From the IMG/VR virus record IMGVR_UViG_3300047157_000174, positions 32,095 through 96,094 of that record: a stretch of DNA of 64,000 bases; one strand, written 5' to 3'. Made by a program: the position numbers and the translations under genes. Below, piece by piece: positions 28,382 to 36,979 of this stretch; the first letter of the stretch is position 1, and each line of letters opens with the position of its first letter. The notes under the pieces are model-generated. The model was not told the origin of the DNA, made no database searches, and worked only from the letters and a program-made list of their open reading frames with translations. The DNA comes from a virus.

Positions 28382-28612
28382 TTATCTCTCCATAGTAGTT
28401 ACTAGTTCGTGTATGTCTTCCCAAGCCATACTCTTTTTGATAGTATTATCCATTGGAATATTATTACTATCCATTCTAGGAGAAGGGGAATCCACCACAA
28501 CTAATCCTGATTTCATAAGTAGGTTATCTTTGTGATAAACTGCTTGTTCTAAATGTTTCACTTTAGATACCAATTCTTTCAATAACATTAACATTTCACT
28601 ATCTTCACTCAT
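28382..28612 (-). CDS. coiled-coil protein with C-terminal W-tag (scaffold-like)
   Basis: 76 residues from the ATG at 28612. A short coiled coil (MLLKELVSKVKHLEQAVYHK) is followed by a linker and the C-terminal motif KSMAWEDIHELVTTMER. The end closely matches the end of the protease-scaffold protein (TWDDVHSLV). It may be a small scaffold or plug that meets the capsid shell through the same site. The place beside ligase and scaffold genes fits an assembly role. Confidence 0.55.
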   Translation of the reverse strand: MSEDSEMLMLLKELVSKVKHLEQAVYHKDNLLMKSGLVVVDSPSPRMDSNNIPMDNTIKKSMAWEDIHELVTTMER

Positions 28613-28685
28613 ACAAACCATTCCTAATTAATAACGCTACTAGTTCTTCTCTTAATAAAGTTTTAAGTTCTGCTTTCATATTCAT
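28605..28685 (-). CDS. 26-aa microprotein
   Basis: A frame of 26 codons (MNMKAELKTLLREELVALLI then RNGLYE) sits between two small genes and overlaps both: its ATG overlaps the preceding stop (GATGAAT) and its end overlaps the next ATG. Tight coupling on both sides favours a real, helical microprotein, but it could be a coupling frame only. Confidence 0.35.
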   Translation of the reverse strand: MNMKAELKTLLREELVALLIRNGLYE

Positions 28686-28834
28686 CTCTTACTCACCATC
28701 TCTTCAACTGCCTGTTTTAAATCATCTATAATTTTTCTAAGTTTCATTCTAAAAGTCAAAGGAATTTCCATAGTGCTTATAGTTTCTATAATTGTTTTTA
28801 ATGTTTGAATTGTTCTTTGGTCGTATTTTGTCAT
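28682..28834 (-). CDS. 50-aa helical protein
   Basis: A 50-residue frame, MTKYDQRTIQTLKTIIETIS onward, ending VEEMVSKR. It is preceded by the same GGTGATTTAGA leader found before the tagged genes upstream, although its own start is MTKYDQ and not the W-tag. Predicted helical. Unknown function. Confidence 0.5.
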   Translation of the reverse strand: MTKYDQRTIQTLKTIIETISTMEIPLTFRMKLRKIIDDLKQAVEEMVSKR

Positions 28835-28845
28835 TCTAAATCACC

Positions 28846-29169
28846 TCAATAATAATCCCACGCTAAGTATTTTCTTGTTAACTTACCTCTTTTATCGAAC
28901 TTATAAGTAGCAACTGTATATTCTGGAATAGGTTCACCATCATCTATACCAACATCAAGATAATATGCCTCATCTTCATCAAGATAACTTATATCAAGAA
29001 TGTAGTCTTTTAATTCATCTACATCATAACTTTTTTCCCTTAATTCTTCTAATTTGGTTTCATTGTAATCATCTTCGCCAAATATATGTTGATTAAAGAA
29101 ATCATCTACTGCTTTATCTAATTTCTTCGGATGCAATCTTTTTATTTTTAGTATATCTTCCCAACTCAT
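28846..29169 (-). CDS. W-tagged small acidic protein
   Basis: 107 residues opening with MSWEDILKIKRLHPKKL. The rest is acidic, with many Asp/Glu/Tyr (DELKDYILDISYLDEDEAYY) and a final strand-rich part. The first 31 bases around the start are identical to those of the next gene upstream. The tag suggests it joins the same compartment as the other tagged proteins. Body unrecognised. Confidence 0.6.
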   Translation of the reverse strand: MSWEDILKIKRLHPKKLDKAVDDFFNQHIFGEDDYNETKLEELREKSYDVDELKDYILDISYLDEDEAYYLDVGIDDGEPIPEYTVATYKFDKRGKLTRKYLAWDYY

Positions 29170-29185
29170 TCTAAATCACTCCACA

Positions 29186-29455
29186 TTACCTAATCTGACT
29201 TTTATTGATACCTACACCTCTGACGGTGAATTTCGCTGTCTCTCTAGGTCTATCTTTTGTTCCCATTAGACATCTAACAAAAATAGGCAGGTCAAAACCA
29301 AGAACAGGTTGTGAGGAAGAGGAATAAATAACGTCGGATTTAACACCAAACTTCTCATCTATCATTTTCATGATATCTTCTAAATCCCCCTCTTCTCCTA
29401 TCAGTTCCTCTAACTCTGCCATTACATCTTTCTTTAGTATATCTTCCCAACTCAT
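29186..29455 (-). CDS. W-tagged small protein
   Basis: 89 residues opening with MSWEDILKKDVMAELEELIG. A short helical region follows, then a beta-like region (PVLGFDLPIFVRCLMGTKDR) and TAKFTVRGVGINKSQIR. Overlaps the upstream gene's stop by 4 bases. Body unrecognised. The tag is the only shared feature. Confidence 0.6.
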   Translation of the reverse strand: MSWEDILKKDVMAELEELIGEEGDLEDIMKMIDEKFGVKSDVIYSSSSQPVLGFDLPIFVRCLMGTKDRPRETAKFTVRGVGINKSQIR

Positions 29456-29778
29456 TCTAAATCCCCCTTACTCTTTGGATAAACCAAGTCTCGTATTTGC
29501 CGATACAAAGTTTCGTAATCTTTTCTAAGTTCTGCTGCTGATGAAACTATTTCTAGATTCTTTTCATCAAAGCCCTCGAACTTTTTTTGAAGTCTTTTAT
29601 CAGACTTAATTAAGTCTAATTTTTTCATCTCATCTAACAGGTCTGAAAGATGTGTCATCTCTTGACCCATGTATTCAGTAGGCTGAGTTTTTTGAAGAAG
29701 TTTCTTAAGTTTCTTCTTTTGTTTAGCATCAATTTTTTCTAAAATTGAAGGTGATTTTAGTATTTCTTTCCAACTCAT
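29452..29778 (-). CDS. W-tagged helical basic protein
   Basis: 108 residues from the ATG at 29778 (an in-frame TTG lies 6 bases upstream). It opens MSWKEILKSPSILEKI and then becomes a Lys-rich helix (DAKQKKKLKKLLQKTQ), ending KGDLE. Its last codons (GGGGATTTAGAATGA) supply the leader and start of the next gene, so stop and start overlap. Unknown role. Confidence 0.6.
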   Translation of the reverse strand: MSWKEILKSPSILEKIDAKQKKKLKKLLQKTQPTEYMGQEMTHLSDLLDEMKKLDLIKSDKRLQKKFEGFDEKNLEIVSSAAELRKDYETLYRQIRDLVYPKSKGDLE

Positions 29779-29828
29779 ACTCAACCACTTTGTTTATCCG
29801 TTCCTACAACTAGTTTATCAAATTATCT

Positions 29829-31667
29829 TTATTCTTTATTTTTCTTAGAAGTAATGTTGTTGCCAAATGTTTTATCGGCAAGTTGCCTTGCTTCTTCCGA
29901 TGTTATCTTAGATTTAGATTTATATTTCTTTTTTCTTCGTCTATATTTACCTGTATCTAATTTTGGTAATTTTTTCCTAGCCTCTTTCTGTTCCTTATTA
30001 TTAGGTTTAATAGTAAATTTATCTCCATTTAACCGTCTTAATTTGGTCTCTTCTACTTCCTCCATATATTCATCAGAAGGAATAAATGAAGACAATTCTT
30101 TAGGGTCATATTCTTTTTTTGGTTTTCTTTCATTAGGCATTGTTTTATATTCTTCAACATTTATTCTTTCACCAAAAGGTCTAGGGGGAAGTTTAAGTTT
30201 TGTCTGTCTGAGTCCATAATCAGAAAGCCAATCTCTTCCAGTTCTTTCTAGTTCCTTTATGTCTTCTTGAGAAATGCTATCAAAGGTAAATTTGTCTTGA
30301 TGTATCTTCTTCTTCGGTGAGTTTGTTTGTTTAGGTTTAGTTTCTTTAAATTTAGTTCTTTGAGAATATTCTGCTTTATCTGAACCGAGTTTGAGTTTGT
30401 AAGGTAGTATATTTTTCTCAACAAGTTCGATGTATGTCTTCATTAAATTTTCTATTTCTTTATTTTGTACTTCTCTATCCTCGAAAAACTTTAAAGTTTT
30501 ATCTGAATATTCATCTGAATACTTATCTTCTTCGGACAAACCTTCTTTTTCTTTCAAAAAATCTCCAAGTGTTTTTGTTAATGATTCAAGTTTTTCCTTT
30601 ATATCCCTTTCAATGTTTTCCATTTCGGCATCTTGTTCAAAAATTCTTTTTACATCTTTTCCTTCTGAATTATCTGCAATACTATCAGAAATTCTATTTC
30701 TTAAATTTACATAAACTTCAAATTTATTTTCAACCTTTGTAAGATTTTTTATTTCAGCACTTATTTTTATAAGTTCTTCATTTATGTTCGCTTTAAAATC
30801 CTTTTCTCTTTGTTCAGCGTTTTCATCAACAACAAGGTTTCCCTCTCCCGATGGTGATTGTGTTCTTCTAAACGATTGAGGATTCTCTAGTTTTTTCTTG
30901 TATAGATTTCTTAATAAATCCATTTTTTCTTCCGGTAAGAATAGACTAGAATCAAGAACAACCCCCCTCGTACTCATATAGTCTAAATCTTTTTGTAAAT
31001 TACTAAGACTTCTAGCAGATATTCTATACGAAGGTACTTTACTTATCTTAGCCATAACGTCTAATGCATTATTCAAATACACAATTATTTCGAAATTAGA
31101 TTCTAATGTATCTTTAGCCTCAGATAATACCTTACTACCTTGCAATCTAGTGTCTTCTCTAATATCATCTTCCAAAATCGCAATTCTAGAAATTAATTCT
31201 AAAACTAAAAATTTATTTTCTGAATTGAACAGAATAGATATTTCAGAATCTTTCATAGCATCTAATAAAGATTCGGGATTCGATGTGCTTAATCTTTTAA
31301 TAATAGGTTTTAATTCTGTTAATTTAGAATCATATTTAAAATTAATATAATTATTGAATGCTTCTCTATTTGGGTTTTTAGTGGCATACTTATTTTTCTG
31401 TTTAATACCTAACTTTTTAAACAAACGATATAATTTTTTTTCATTGTTATCTCTGTCTGCTTCAATTAATTCACTATATCGTTTAGGTAGAATACCACCT
31501 CTTAAAAAATAATTATTTAAGTCTTTATACAAATTTCTAAGAAGTTTTTCTTTCTCTTCATCTAGAGAATCTTTGTTTAATATTTCCTTAAACAACCTTA
31601 GTTCTTTTTTTAATTTAGATTCTTTATCGTCCCTTTTTTTATTTTTTAAAATATCCATGAACGACAT
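29829..31667 (-). CDS. large Lys/Glu-rich coiled-coil protein with variant tag
   Basis: 612 residues opening MSFMDILKNKKRDDKESKL, a variant of the W-tag with Phe for Trp. Most of the chain is helical and strongly charged (for example EKEKLLRNLYKDLNNYFLR), with a very basic C-terminus (KYRRRKKKYKSKSKITSEEA). No enzyme motif is visible. It resembles the 795- and 896-residue proteins to the right in composition. An internal virion protein or scaffold-associated protein is plausible. Confidence 0.55.
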   Translation of the reverse strand: MSFMDILKNKKRDDKESKLKKELRLFKEILNKDSLDEEKEKLLRNLYKDLNNYFLRGGILPKRYSELIEADRDNNEKKLYRLFKKLGIKQKNKYATKNPNREAFNNYINFKYDSKLTELKPIIKRLSTSNPESLLDAMKDSEISILFNSENKFLVLELISRIAILEDDIREDTRLQGSKVLSEAKDTLESNFEIIVYLNNALDVMAKISKVPSYRISARSLSNLQKDLDYMSTRGVVLDSSLFLPEEKMDLLRNLYKKKLENPQSFRRTQSPSGEGNLVVDENAEQREKDFKANINEELIKISAEIKNLTKVENKFEVYVNLRNRISDSIADNSEGKDVKRIFEQDAEMENIERDIKEKLESLTKTLGDFLKEKEGLSEEDKYSDEYSDKTLKFFEDREVQNKEIENLMKTYIELVEKNILPYKLKLGSDKAEYSQRTKFKETKPKQTNSPKKKIHQDKFTFDSISQEDIKELERTGRDWLSDYGLRQTKLKLPPRPFGERINVEEYKTMPNERKPKKEYDPKELSSFIPSDEYMEEVEETKLRRLNGDKFTIKPNNKEQKEARKKLPKLDTGKYRRRKKKYKSKSKITSEEARQLADKTFGNNITSKKNKE

Positions 31668-31679
31668 AATCTAACCTCC

Positions 31680-31910
31680 TTAGAATGGTATATTTTCACT
31701 ACGCATATTCTTTCTTTTAGGAGTTATCATAACGTCAGGAATATTACTAGGTGCATCATCAGTTTTATTTTTTAATGTTGTACTTGGGTCAACACCTACA
31801 ACAGAATAATCCCTACTAATAGTAACATTATTCTTCTGCTCTGCACCTTCTTTAATTCTCGCTTGCTTTAATTCTCTTTCTAATTGTCTTACACTTTTTT
31901 CTTCACTCAT
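31680..31910 (-). CDS. small charged protein
   Basis: 76 residues from the ATG at 31910; a GTG nine bases upstream is also in frame. It starts with a helix (MSEEKSVRQLERELKQARIK) and has a disordered, basic C-terminus (TPKRKNMRSENIPF). It has no W-tag. Its ATG overlaps the stop of the tagged 58-residue gene upstream. Unknown. Confidence 0.45.
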   Translation of the reverse strand: MSEEKSVRQLERELKQARIKEGAEQKNNVTISRDYSVVGVDPSTTLKNKTDDAPSNIPDVMITPKRKNMRSENIPF

Positions 31911-32079
31911 CTTTTTCACCTCTTACTTTTTTATTTCTAGCCATTATTTCTGCTAATAAATCTGCTTCGTTTTTCTTTGTTCTTTCTGCCGCTTCCTCAT
32001 CTTGGGGAAGTTTGGAAGCAGTAGTTGAAACTCTATCCATAGGAGTTTTATTTTTCTTGAATATATCTTTCCAACTCAT
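31903..32079 (-). CDS. W-tagged 58-aa protein
   Basis: A short frame, MSWKDIFKKNKTPMDRVSTT onward, then a charged helix (DEEAAERTKKNEADLLAEIM) and basic end. The leader GGTGATTTAGA before its ATG is the same as that of three neighbours. The stop overlaps the next ATG (GATGAGTGA). It is an especially small carrier of the tag. Confidence 0.6.
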   Translation of the reverse strand: MSWKDIFKKNKTPMDRVSTTASKLPQDEEAAERTKKNEADLLAEIMARNKKVRGEKDE

Positions 32080-32085
32080 TCTAAA

Positions 32086-32448
32086 TCACCTTCCATCTTT
32101 TCTTTCCGATGGAGGAACCATCTCCGGTGGATATTCATTAAAATGTTCCATATCATTCCATTCATTCTCTTCTATCTGTCGCTCAGACATTCCTTCATTT
32201 CTTGAATCTTCTAACATTTGTTCATATTGATTTCTTTCTTCTTGTGGAGTTTGTTCTCTACCCTTCTGATTCATCACATTGCGTGGTTGTTCATTTCCTG
32301 TTGCATTAATCATGTCTTGTATCTCTCTCCGTTTTTTGGTCTTTTGTCTTTCATTAGTAAAAGAAACTGGACTACCATTTACCTTTCTATTCAGACTTAA
32401 TTTTTTTCTTGTCGTATTTTTTCTTTTAACAATGTCAAACCAACTCAT
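32086..32448 (-). CDS. W-tagged basic/acidic disordered protein
   Basis: 120 residues opening MSWFDIVKRKNTTRKKLSL. The N-terminal third is basic (RQKTKKRREIQDMINATG). The rest is Gln/Glu/Asn-rich and probably disordered. The ATG overlaps the stop of the microprotein upstream (GAATGAG). The body has no recognised domain. Confidence 0.55.
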   Translation of the reverse strand: MSWFDIVKRKNTTRKKLSLNRKVNGSPVSFTNERQKTKKRREIQDMINATGNEQPRNVMNQKGREQTPQEERNQYEQMLEDSRNEGMSERQIEENEWNDMEHFNEYPPEMVPPSERKDGR

Positions 32449-32522
32449 TCTAAATCACCTGCTATTGGTAAATTCATTCCTACTTGCCACACTATTATAT
32501 CTGAAAATAATCTTAATTTCAT
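32445..32522 (-). CDS. 25-aa microprotein/coupling frame
   Basis: A 25-codon frame, MKLRLFSDIIVWQVGMNLPI then AGDLE, lies between the portal end and the tagged gene. Its start overlaps the portal-frame stop and its stop overlaps the next ATG. The ending GDLE matches the ending of the gene at 29452. The matching DNA (GGTGATTTAGAATGAG) is the shared leader of the tagged genes. Confidence 0.35.
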   Translation of the reverse strand: MKLRLFSDIIVWQVGMNLPIAGDLE

Positions 32523-34196
32523 CCTACTCTCCTCTCTGTTCTCTTATCCACATTTTGATTACCTGCATCTTTAGGTAATCCCTTAAATCTTTTATCCGGC
32601 CCAGTATTCATACTAGGTTTGTTTCTAGTCTTAGGTGGTTCATCAGATTTTACTTTTTCAGGTTGACCTGCTTCTGCTAAACTAGGTTTAGTTCCCGCTT
32701 CCATCATTTGACCTAATTGACTAGCATCAATATCTGTTCCCGCATATGGGTCTGTTTTAAAATCGTCATCACCAGTTTGAGTTTTTCCTTGCTCATCACC
32801 CTCAACAGGTTTGGGCTTAGTATAAATAAATCTACCTTCATCATCCATTTCTACTTCAAATCCTAAGTTCTTTAATTGACCTGCAATGTTAACTTCTATT
32901 TCTCTCTTTCGTAAAACTGCAATTTCATCTTCTTCTTCTGATGGAGGTAAGTTTAAGTTCCCAATCAGTTATTCCAAACTTGAGTTGTAACAAATGGAAA
33001 CACATAATTATTCCAAATAGTTTGAGCCATTTCTACTGCTCTATTAGTAACAAGTATTTGCATACCTTCGTTATTTAATCCTCCACTAGCAGAAGCATCA
33101 GACATAAACACTTTACTAACTCCATAGAAACCCTGAAATCCTATCTCTCAAATCATCTTTAACAGAAATATAGTCCATTTCTTTTAGACTGTCCATAAAC
33201 TTAACCCATTCAATAGAACCCTTACCATTTTCTGCTTCTATTCCCATTACAGGAATAAAGTGTGGGTCTTGTTCCATCTTTTCTTTAACGCCTCTCCAAA
33301 ATGATTTCATAGAATCAATGTTTCTTGTTTGAACAGCCAATAATCCTCTTCGGCATTCTTGCCTTAGAATAAGAAGAATTGACATAATTTTCCATAGCCA
33401 ATAGTGTTGTAATATGATTCCACAGTGTAATTATCGGAGACATCCCATACAAACGTGAAGGAGAATATTTACTGAAATGTACTACTTCTCCCTTAACAAA
33501 ATACTGTTCCTCTCCATTCACTCTATTTACATAATGAACAGGATATAATTCCGAACTACAAGTTTCACATAATTCAGTTTGATGTTGATGTACTCTATCT
33601 CGATGCCTTAAACACACAAATCCGCCTTTACCTCTTTCACCTAATTCATTTGAATAAATATGCATAGTAACAGGGTCTCCTCTGAACACTTCTTTTATTC
33701 GATGCATTCTAACTTTAGAGTTATTATCTAAATAATATTCCTTTACTAATACTAAGTAAGCATCGTCCATTATGTTCAAATCGTCTTCTAATTCTTTAAG
33801 AACATCAATAAATAATTGCTCTGAACAATTAACATATCCATCTAAAAACTTTTTAGCGTATTCTAATTGTTTTGGGTCGGGTTTCTTTAAGTTAGTAGAA
33901 GAACAATCAGAACACATCTTTACTGGTGAAGAGTGTTCTTTACCACAATCTTGACATTTAACTACGAACTTTTCCTCCCAAGTATATCCCCTTCTAAATA
34001 TTTCTTGTTTTAATTGAGTAATACAAGTTCTAACAATAGTGGATTGTTGTACTATGTGGTAAATAATAGGACTTGTCAAAAGATAAGAATTATCTCTTTC
34101 TTGTATTCCCAAATTGTAAACTGTTCTATCAGCAGGTTTAGGAGTGCTATTTCTGAACAAATTAGTGAAGGCAAATCTTCTTTTTTCTTCCGCCAT
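32519..34196 (-). pseudogene. portal protein gene broken by three frameshifts
   Basis: Four successive frames together give one portal-like protein. Frame A runs from 34196 and includes CTITQLKQ-type helices, a zinc site (CQDCGKEHSS ... CSDC), a second CxxC and VVHFSKYSPSRLYGMSPI, a classic portal core. It goes out of frame near 33370 after KARMPKR. Frame B continues RGLLAVQTRNIDSMKSFWRG to about 33130. Frame C continues YGVSKVFMSDASASGGLNNE to about 32985. Frame D continues LPPSEEEDEIAVLRKREIEV to 32519. The shifts are +1, +1 and -1. Either the assembly has errors or the gene is inactive; a portal is essential, so errors or variation in a virus population seem likelier. Confidence 0.7.
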
Positions 34197-35428
34197 TAAG
34201 CAATCACTCCTTCTAATTTATCCATCTCAAACATTTTACATTTATCATGCAGTTTAGCGACAGTAGTAATATCTATTCCATCTTTAGAAAAGTCATAGCC
34301 AACATGGTCTTTATGATTTTCATATTTCATCAATTGAAATAATTCAGTTTTCCTTTCATTATACCATTCTGCTTTTTTATAGGATTTTTTCATTCTTAAT
34401 AACTCCAATAATATATCTGCGTTTTTCCCTTTCATTTTAAAATGTGGGCGACATTTCGTTAATAGTTCTACAACATCATCGTGCGAATAAAAGTTTAACC
34501 TATTTACTGGCCTAGTGTCTTGTGGAGATTTTTGGTCTAAATGTAGTCTTCCACATCCTAATGATTTATGCATTTCCATCATAAATGCTTTTCCTCTCTC
34601 ACCCGTAGCCACTAATCCTACTCTCGGATTAAATTTTTTATCCATAGTAATATATCCATCAGAATCTATGAAAGCAGCAGTATAAGCATAAATATCCTTT
34701 TTAATATCATCACTAAACTTATAGAAAGCCCCGTTAACATTAGTAACATTGCAAGATATAGCCATTTTAGAAATTATACTTGGAGTAGTTTTATTGAATA
34801 GATTTTTAGGTAATCTTTCGTGAATCTGTCTAGCAGATATTCCCGATTCTTCACTAACTAATTTTGCAATATTATGTTTGATTATTTCCTTTTTGTCTAT
34901 ACTTTTCATATGTTTTTTAATTAATGCTTTGAAGGCTCTTTTGGATATTGACATCTCTTTAGACAGATTACAATATTCTTGATTATAATTTATAGTATTT
35001 CTATCTATTTTCGCTTCCCAATATTTACACAATGTATCTACCATTTCTCTTCTTGTATTTTCATCATCTACATATGATAGTTTGATTAGTTGGTCTTCGC
35101 TACAAGTCATATCTTGTACTTGAGGTTTATATTTACTTAACCAATAAATATTATCAATACTATTTTCTAAATGATTAGCGTAACCGTCAATTAAATTATC
35201 AATTGATTTTGACATTTGTATTCTATCTTCTCCTTTCAGAGTTCTTCTATACTTACGCATTTTTTTAACCATCTTAGGGATATCTGTTCCTTCGACTTCA
35301 TATTTTTTAAGTTTATATTCAAGATGTTTTCTTGCATCTGTTAAAGATAAATCAAACTCTTTAGCAAATGTTTTTTCCAATTGAGTATGGTCTGATATAG
35401 AAGAATCAACTAACCAACTTCTCTTCAA
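34196..35428 (-). CDS. LAGLIDADG-type homing endonuclease
   Basis: 410 residues with a LAGLIDADG helix, YAYTAAFIDSDGYITMDKKF, followed by a typical beta sheet and the closing RLNFYSHDDVVELLTKCRPH. One motif is clear, so it may work as a dimer. The N-terminal half is helical and may bind DNA. The first start in frame is TTG at 35428, yet the frame remains open for at least 40 codons upstream, overlapping the terminase end, so the true start is unsure. It separates the terminase and portal genes and is probably a free-standing mobile gene. The stop overlaps the portal ATG. Confidence 0.7.
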   Translation of the reverse strand: MKRSWLVDSSISDHTQLEKTFAKEFDLSLTDARKHLEYKLKKYEVEGTDIPKMVKKMRKYRRTLKGEDRIQMSKSIDNLIDGYANHLENSIDNIYWLSKYKPQVQDMTCSEDQLIKLSYVDDENTRREMVDTLCKYWEAKIDRNTINYNQEYCNLSKEMSISKRAFKALIKKHMKSIDKKEIIKHNIAKLVSEESGISARQIHERLPKNLFNKTTPSIISKMAISCNVTNVNGAFYKFSDDIKKDIYAYTAAFIDSDGYITMDKKFNPRVGLVATGERGKAFMMEMHKSLGCGRLHLDQKSPQDTRPVNRLNFYSHDDVVELLTKCRPHFKMKGKNADILLELLRMKKSYKKAEWYNERKTELFQLMKYENHKDHVGYDFSKDGIDITTVAKLHDKCKMFEMDKLEGVIA

Positions 35429-35544
35429 ATCTTCTGTTATTCTTTTTTGTTGTTCTTCGAGGGATTCTTCTTCATCGGCAAGGTCTCCGAGTTCTCTTAA
35501 TTTGTCTCCCTTTTCACTAATACTCTCACCTCCGCTACTTGCCT

Positions 35545-36978
35545 CTAGAAGTTCAGTCCTAGCATACCGCCTAAAGAGTTATTCGTAGGTTTAGGACTAT
35601 CGAACAACCCCATATCATCTAACAACATAAATACATCTTGTGAATTTTGGGTGGCGGCATTGGCTAAAGCCAAACTCATTACTAAGTCATCGTGTGCGCC
35701 CACACCTTCAAACTTTCCTGAATGAGTAATAGAAAACATTGACAATTCTTCAATTAACATATTGGTTAATTTTTTACTAGAGTTATCACCATAGGGAAAG
35801 TTAATTTTTCCATTTTCTATGTTCATTTGTAGGTTGAGAATTATTTCCTGTTTTCTTTTTCTTGTTGTGTTAAAATCTGTTACGTTCAAATCTGAAACGT
35901 TCCTTAGTTCTTGAGTAAATGCCTTAGCAAACGTATTTGTTTCGTATAGGATTTCTTCGGGTTCAAATATTTTACCTATCAATCTAATCTTATCTATATT
36001 TTCTCTAAACTCAACATTTTTAGCCCTATCAACATGAACTATTGTTTTGTTCTTATTCTCATCCACTTCTAAAACAGTAATTACGTTATAATCTCCATCA
36101 GTTGAGATAGCAGGGTCAACACCTACATAATATTTGTATCCCTTATCCTTTCTATGTCCTAATTTCAAAACATAATCCTTATTTTTACATTTCATAACAA
36201 ACTCAGGATTAAATAATGCAGTTCCGGTAGAAATAGGCACACAAAGATATTCTCTTGTAAACTTCAAAGAACCAATTTCTGCTTTTCTACGCATAAGAGC
36301 ATCGTAGTCCCATCTTTCCGGCCATAACGGTTCATTTAGTGCATTAAGACAGGGATATTTAGTAACATTATATGCCTCATTTTCTTCTAATTGCGAAAAT
36401 ATATCAGTATATGTAAATGGTGTACCAATCATTCTCAATTTAGAAGTGTGGTGTAATGTCGGTATCATATCTCCGAAAAACCAATCTGTAACTTTCTCAA
36501 TACCTACTAAACTGAACTCTTTCAAAGGGTCATCAATTATAATTTCTTGAGGGTGAAGTCCTCTAATCTGAGAACCAACAGAACGTTCTAAAATTGCGTT
36601 ACCATTTGTTAATTGAATGTTACCGATAGCCCAACCCCTGCTAGGTTTAAACTGTTTAAGTGCCGGATGATTAAAATACCTATCAATTTCTCTCATGTGA
36701 ACTAAAGTCTGCTTTTGGTTGGAAGAAATATACAACATTTGGAAAGGCGGTTCTTGAAATATAAGATTCCATACTACCCAACTATGCATAAAGACAGATT
36801 TCCCATGGTCACGACTACAAATAATAACTGTTCTATCAGTAGTATTCATAGATTCTAACCATTCTTGCATATATTCGGGATACATCATACCTAAAACATT
36901 TTTAAAAAAATATGGAAAGGAAGTTTTAGATAATTCCATATCCATTTGAGTTACAAAATCTAATTCGTTTAACTCCAT
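35545..36978 (-). CDS. terL: large terminase subunit
   Basis: 477 residues with both expected domains. The ATPase has the Walker A variant CSRDHGKS (54-61) and Walker B IIIDDPL. The RNase H-like nuclease has VGVDPAISTDGDYN and the late acid motif GAHDDLVMSLALA. Length is normal for the family. It cuts and pumps the viral genome into the prohead. The acetyltransferase gene ends 1 base before its start, so the two are coupled. Confidence 0.9.
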   Translation of the reverse strand: MELNELDFVTQMDMELSKTSFPYFFKNVLGMMYPEYMQEWLESMNTTDRTVIICSRDHGKSVFMHSWVVWNLIFQEPPFQMLYISSNQKQTLVHMREIDRYFNHPALKQFKPSRGWAIGNIQLTNGNAILERSVGSQIRGLHPQEIIIDDPLKEFSLVGIEKVTDWFFGDMIPTLHHTSKLRMIGTPFTYTDIFSQLEENEAYNVTKYPCLNALNEPLWPERWDYDALMRRKAEIGSLKFTREYLCVPISTGTALFNPEFVMKCKNKDYVLKLGHRKDKGYKYYVGVDPAISTDGDYNVITVLEVDENKNKTIVHVDRAKNVEFRENIDKIRLIGKIFEPEEILYETNTFAKAFTQELRNVSDLNVTDFNTTRKRKQEIILNLQMNIENGKINFPYGDNSSKKLTNMLIEELSMFSITHSGKFEGVGAHDDLVMSLALANAATQNSQDVFMLLDDMGLFDSPKPTNNSLGGMLGLNF

Positions 36979-36979
36979 A

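Noticed and set aside
34196-36978. An intein in the terminase carrying the LAGLIDADG domain
   Set aside because: The terminase reads through to its own stop with both domains complete, and the endonuclease is in another frame after it.
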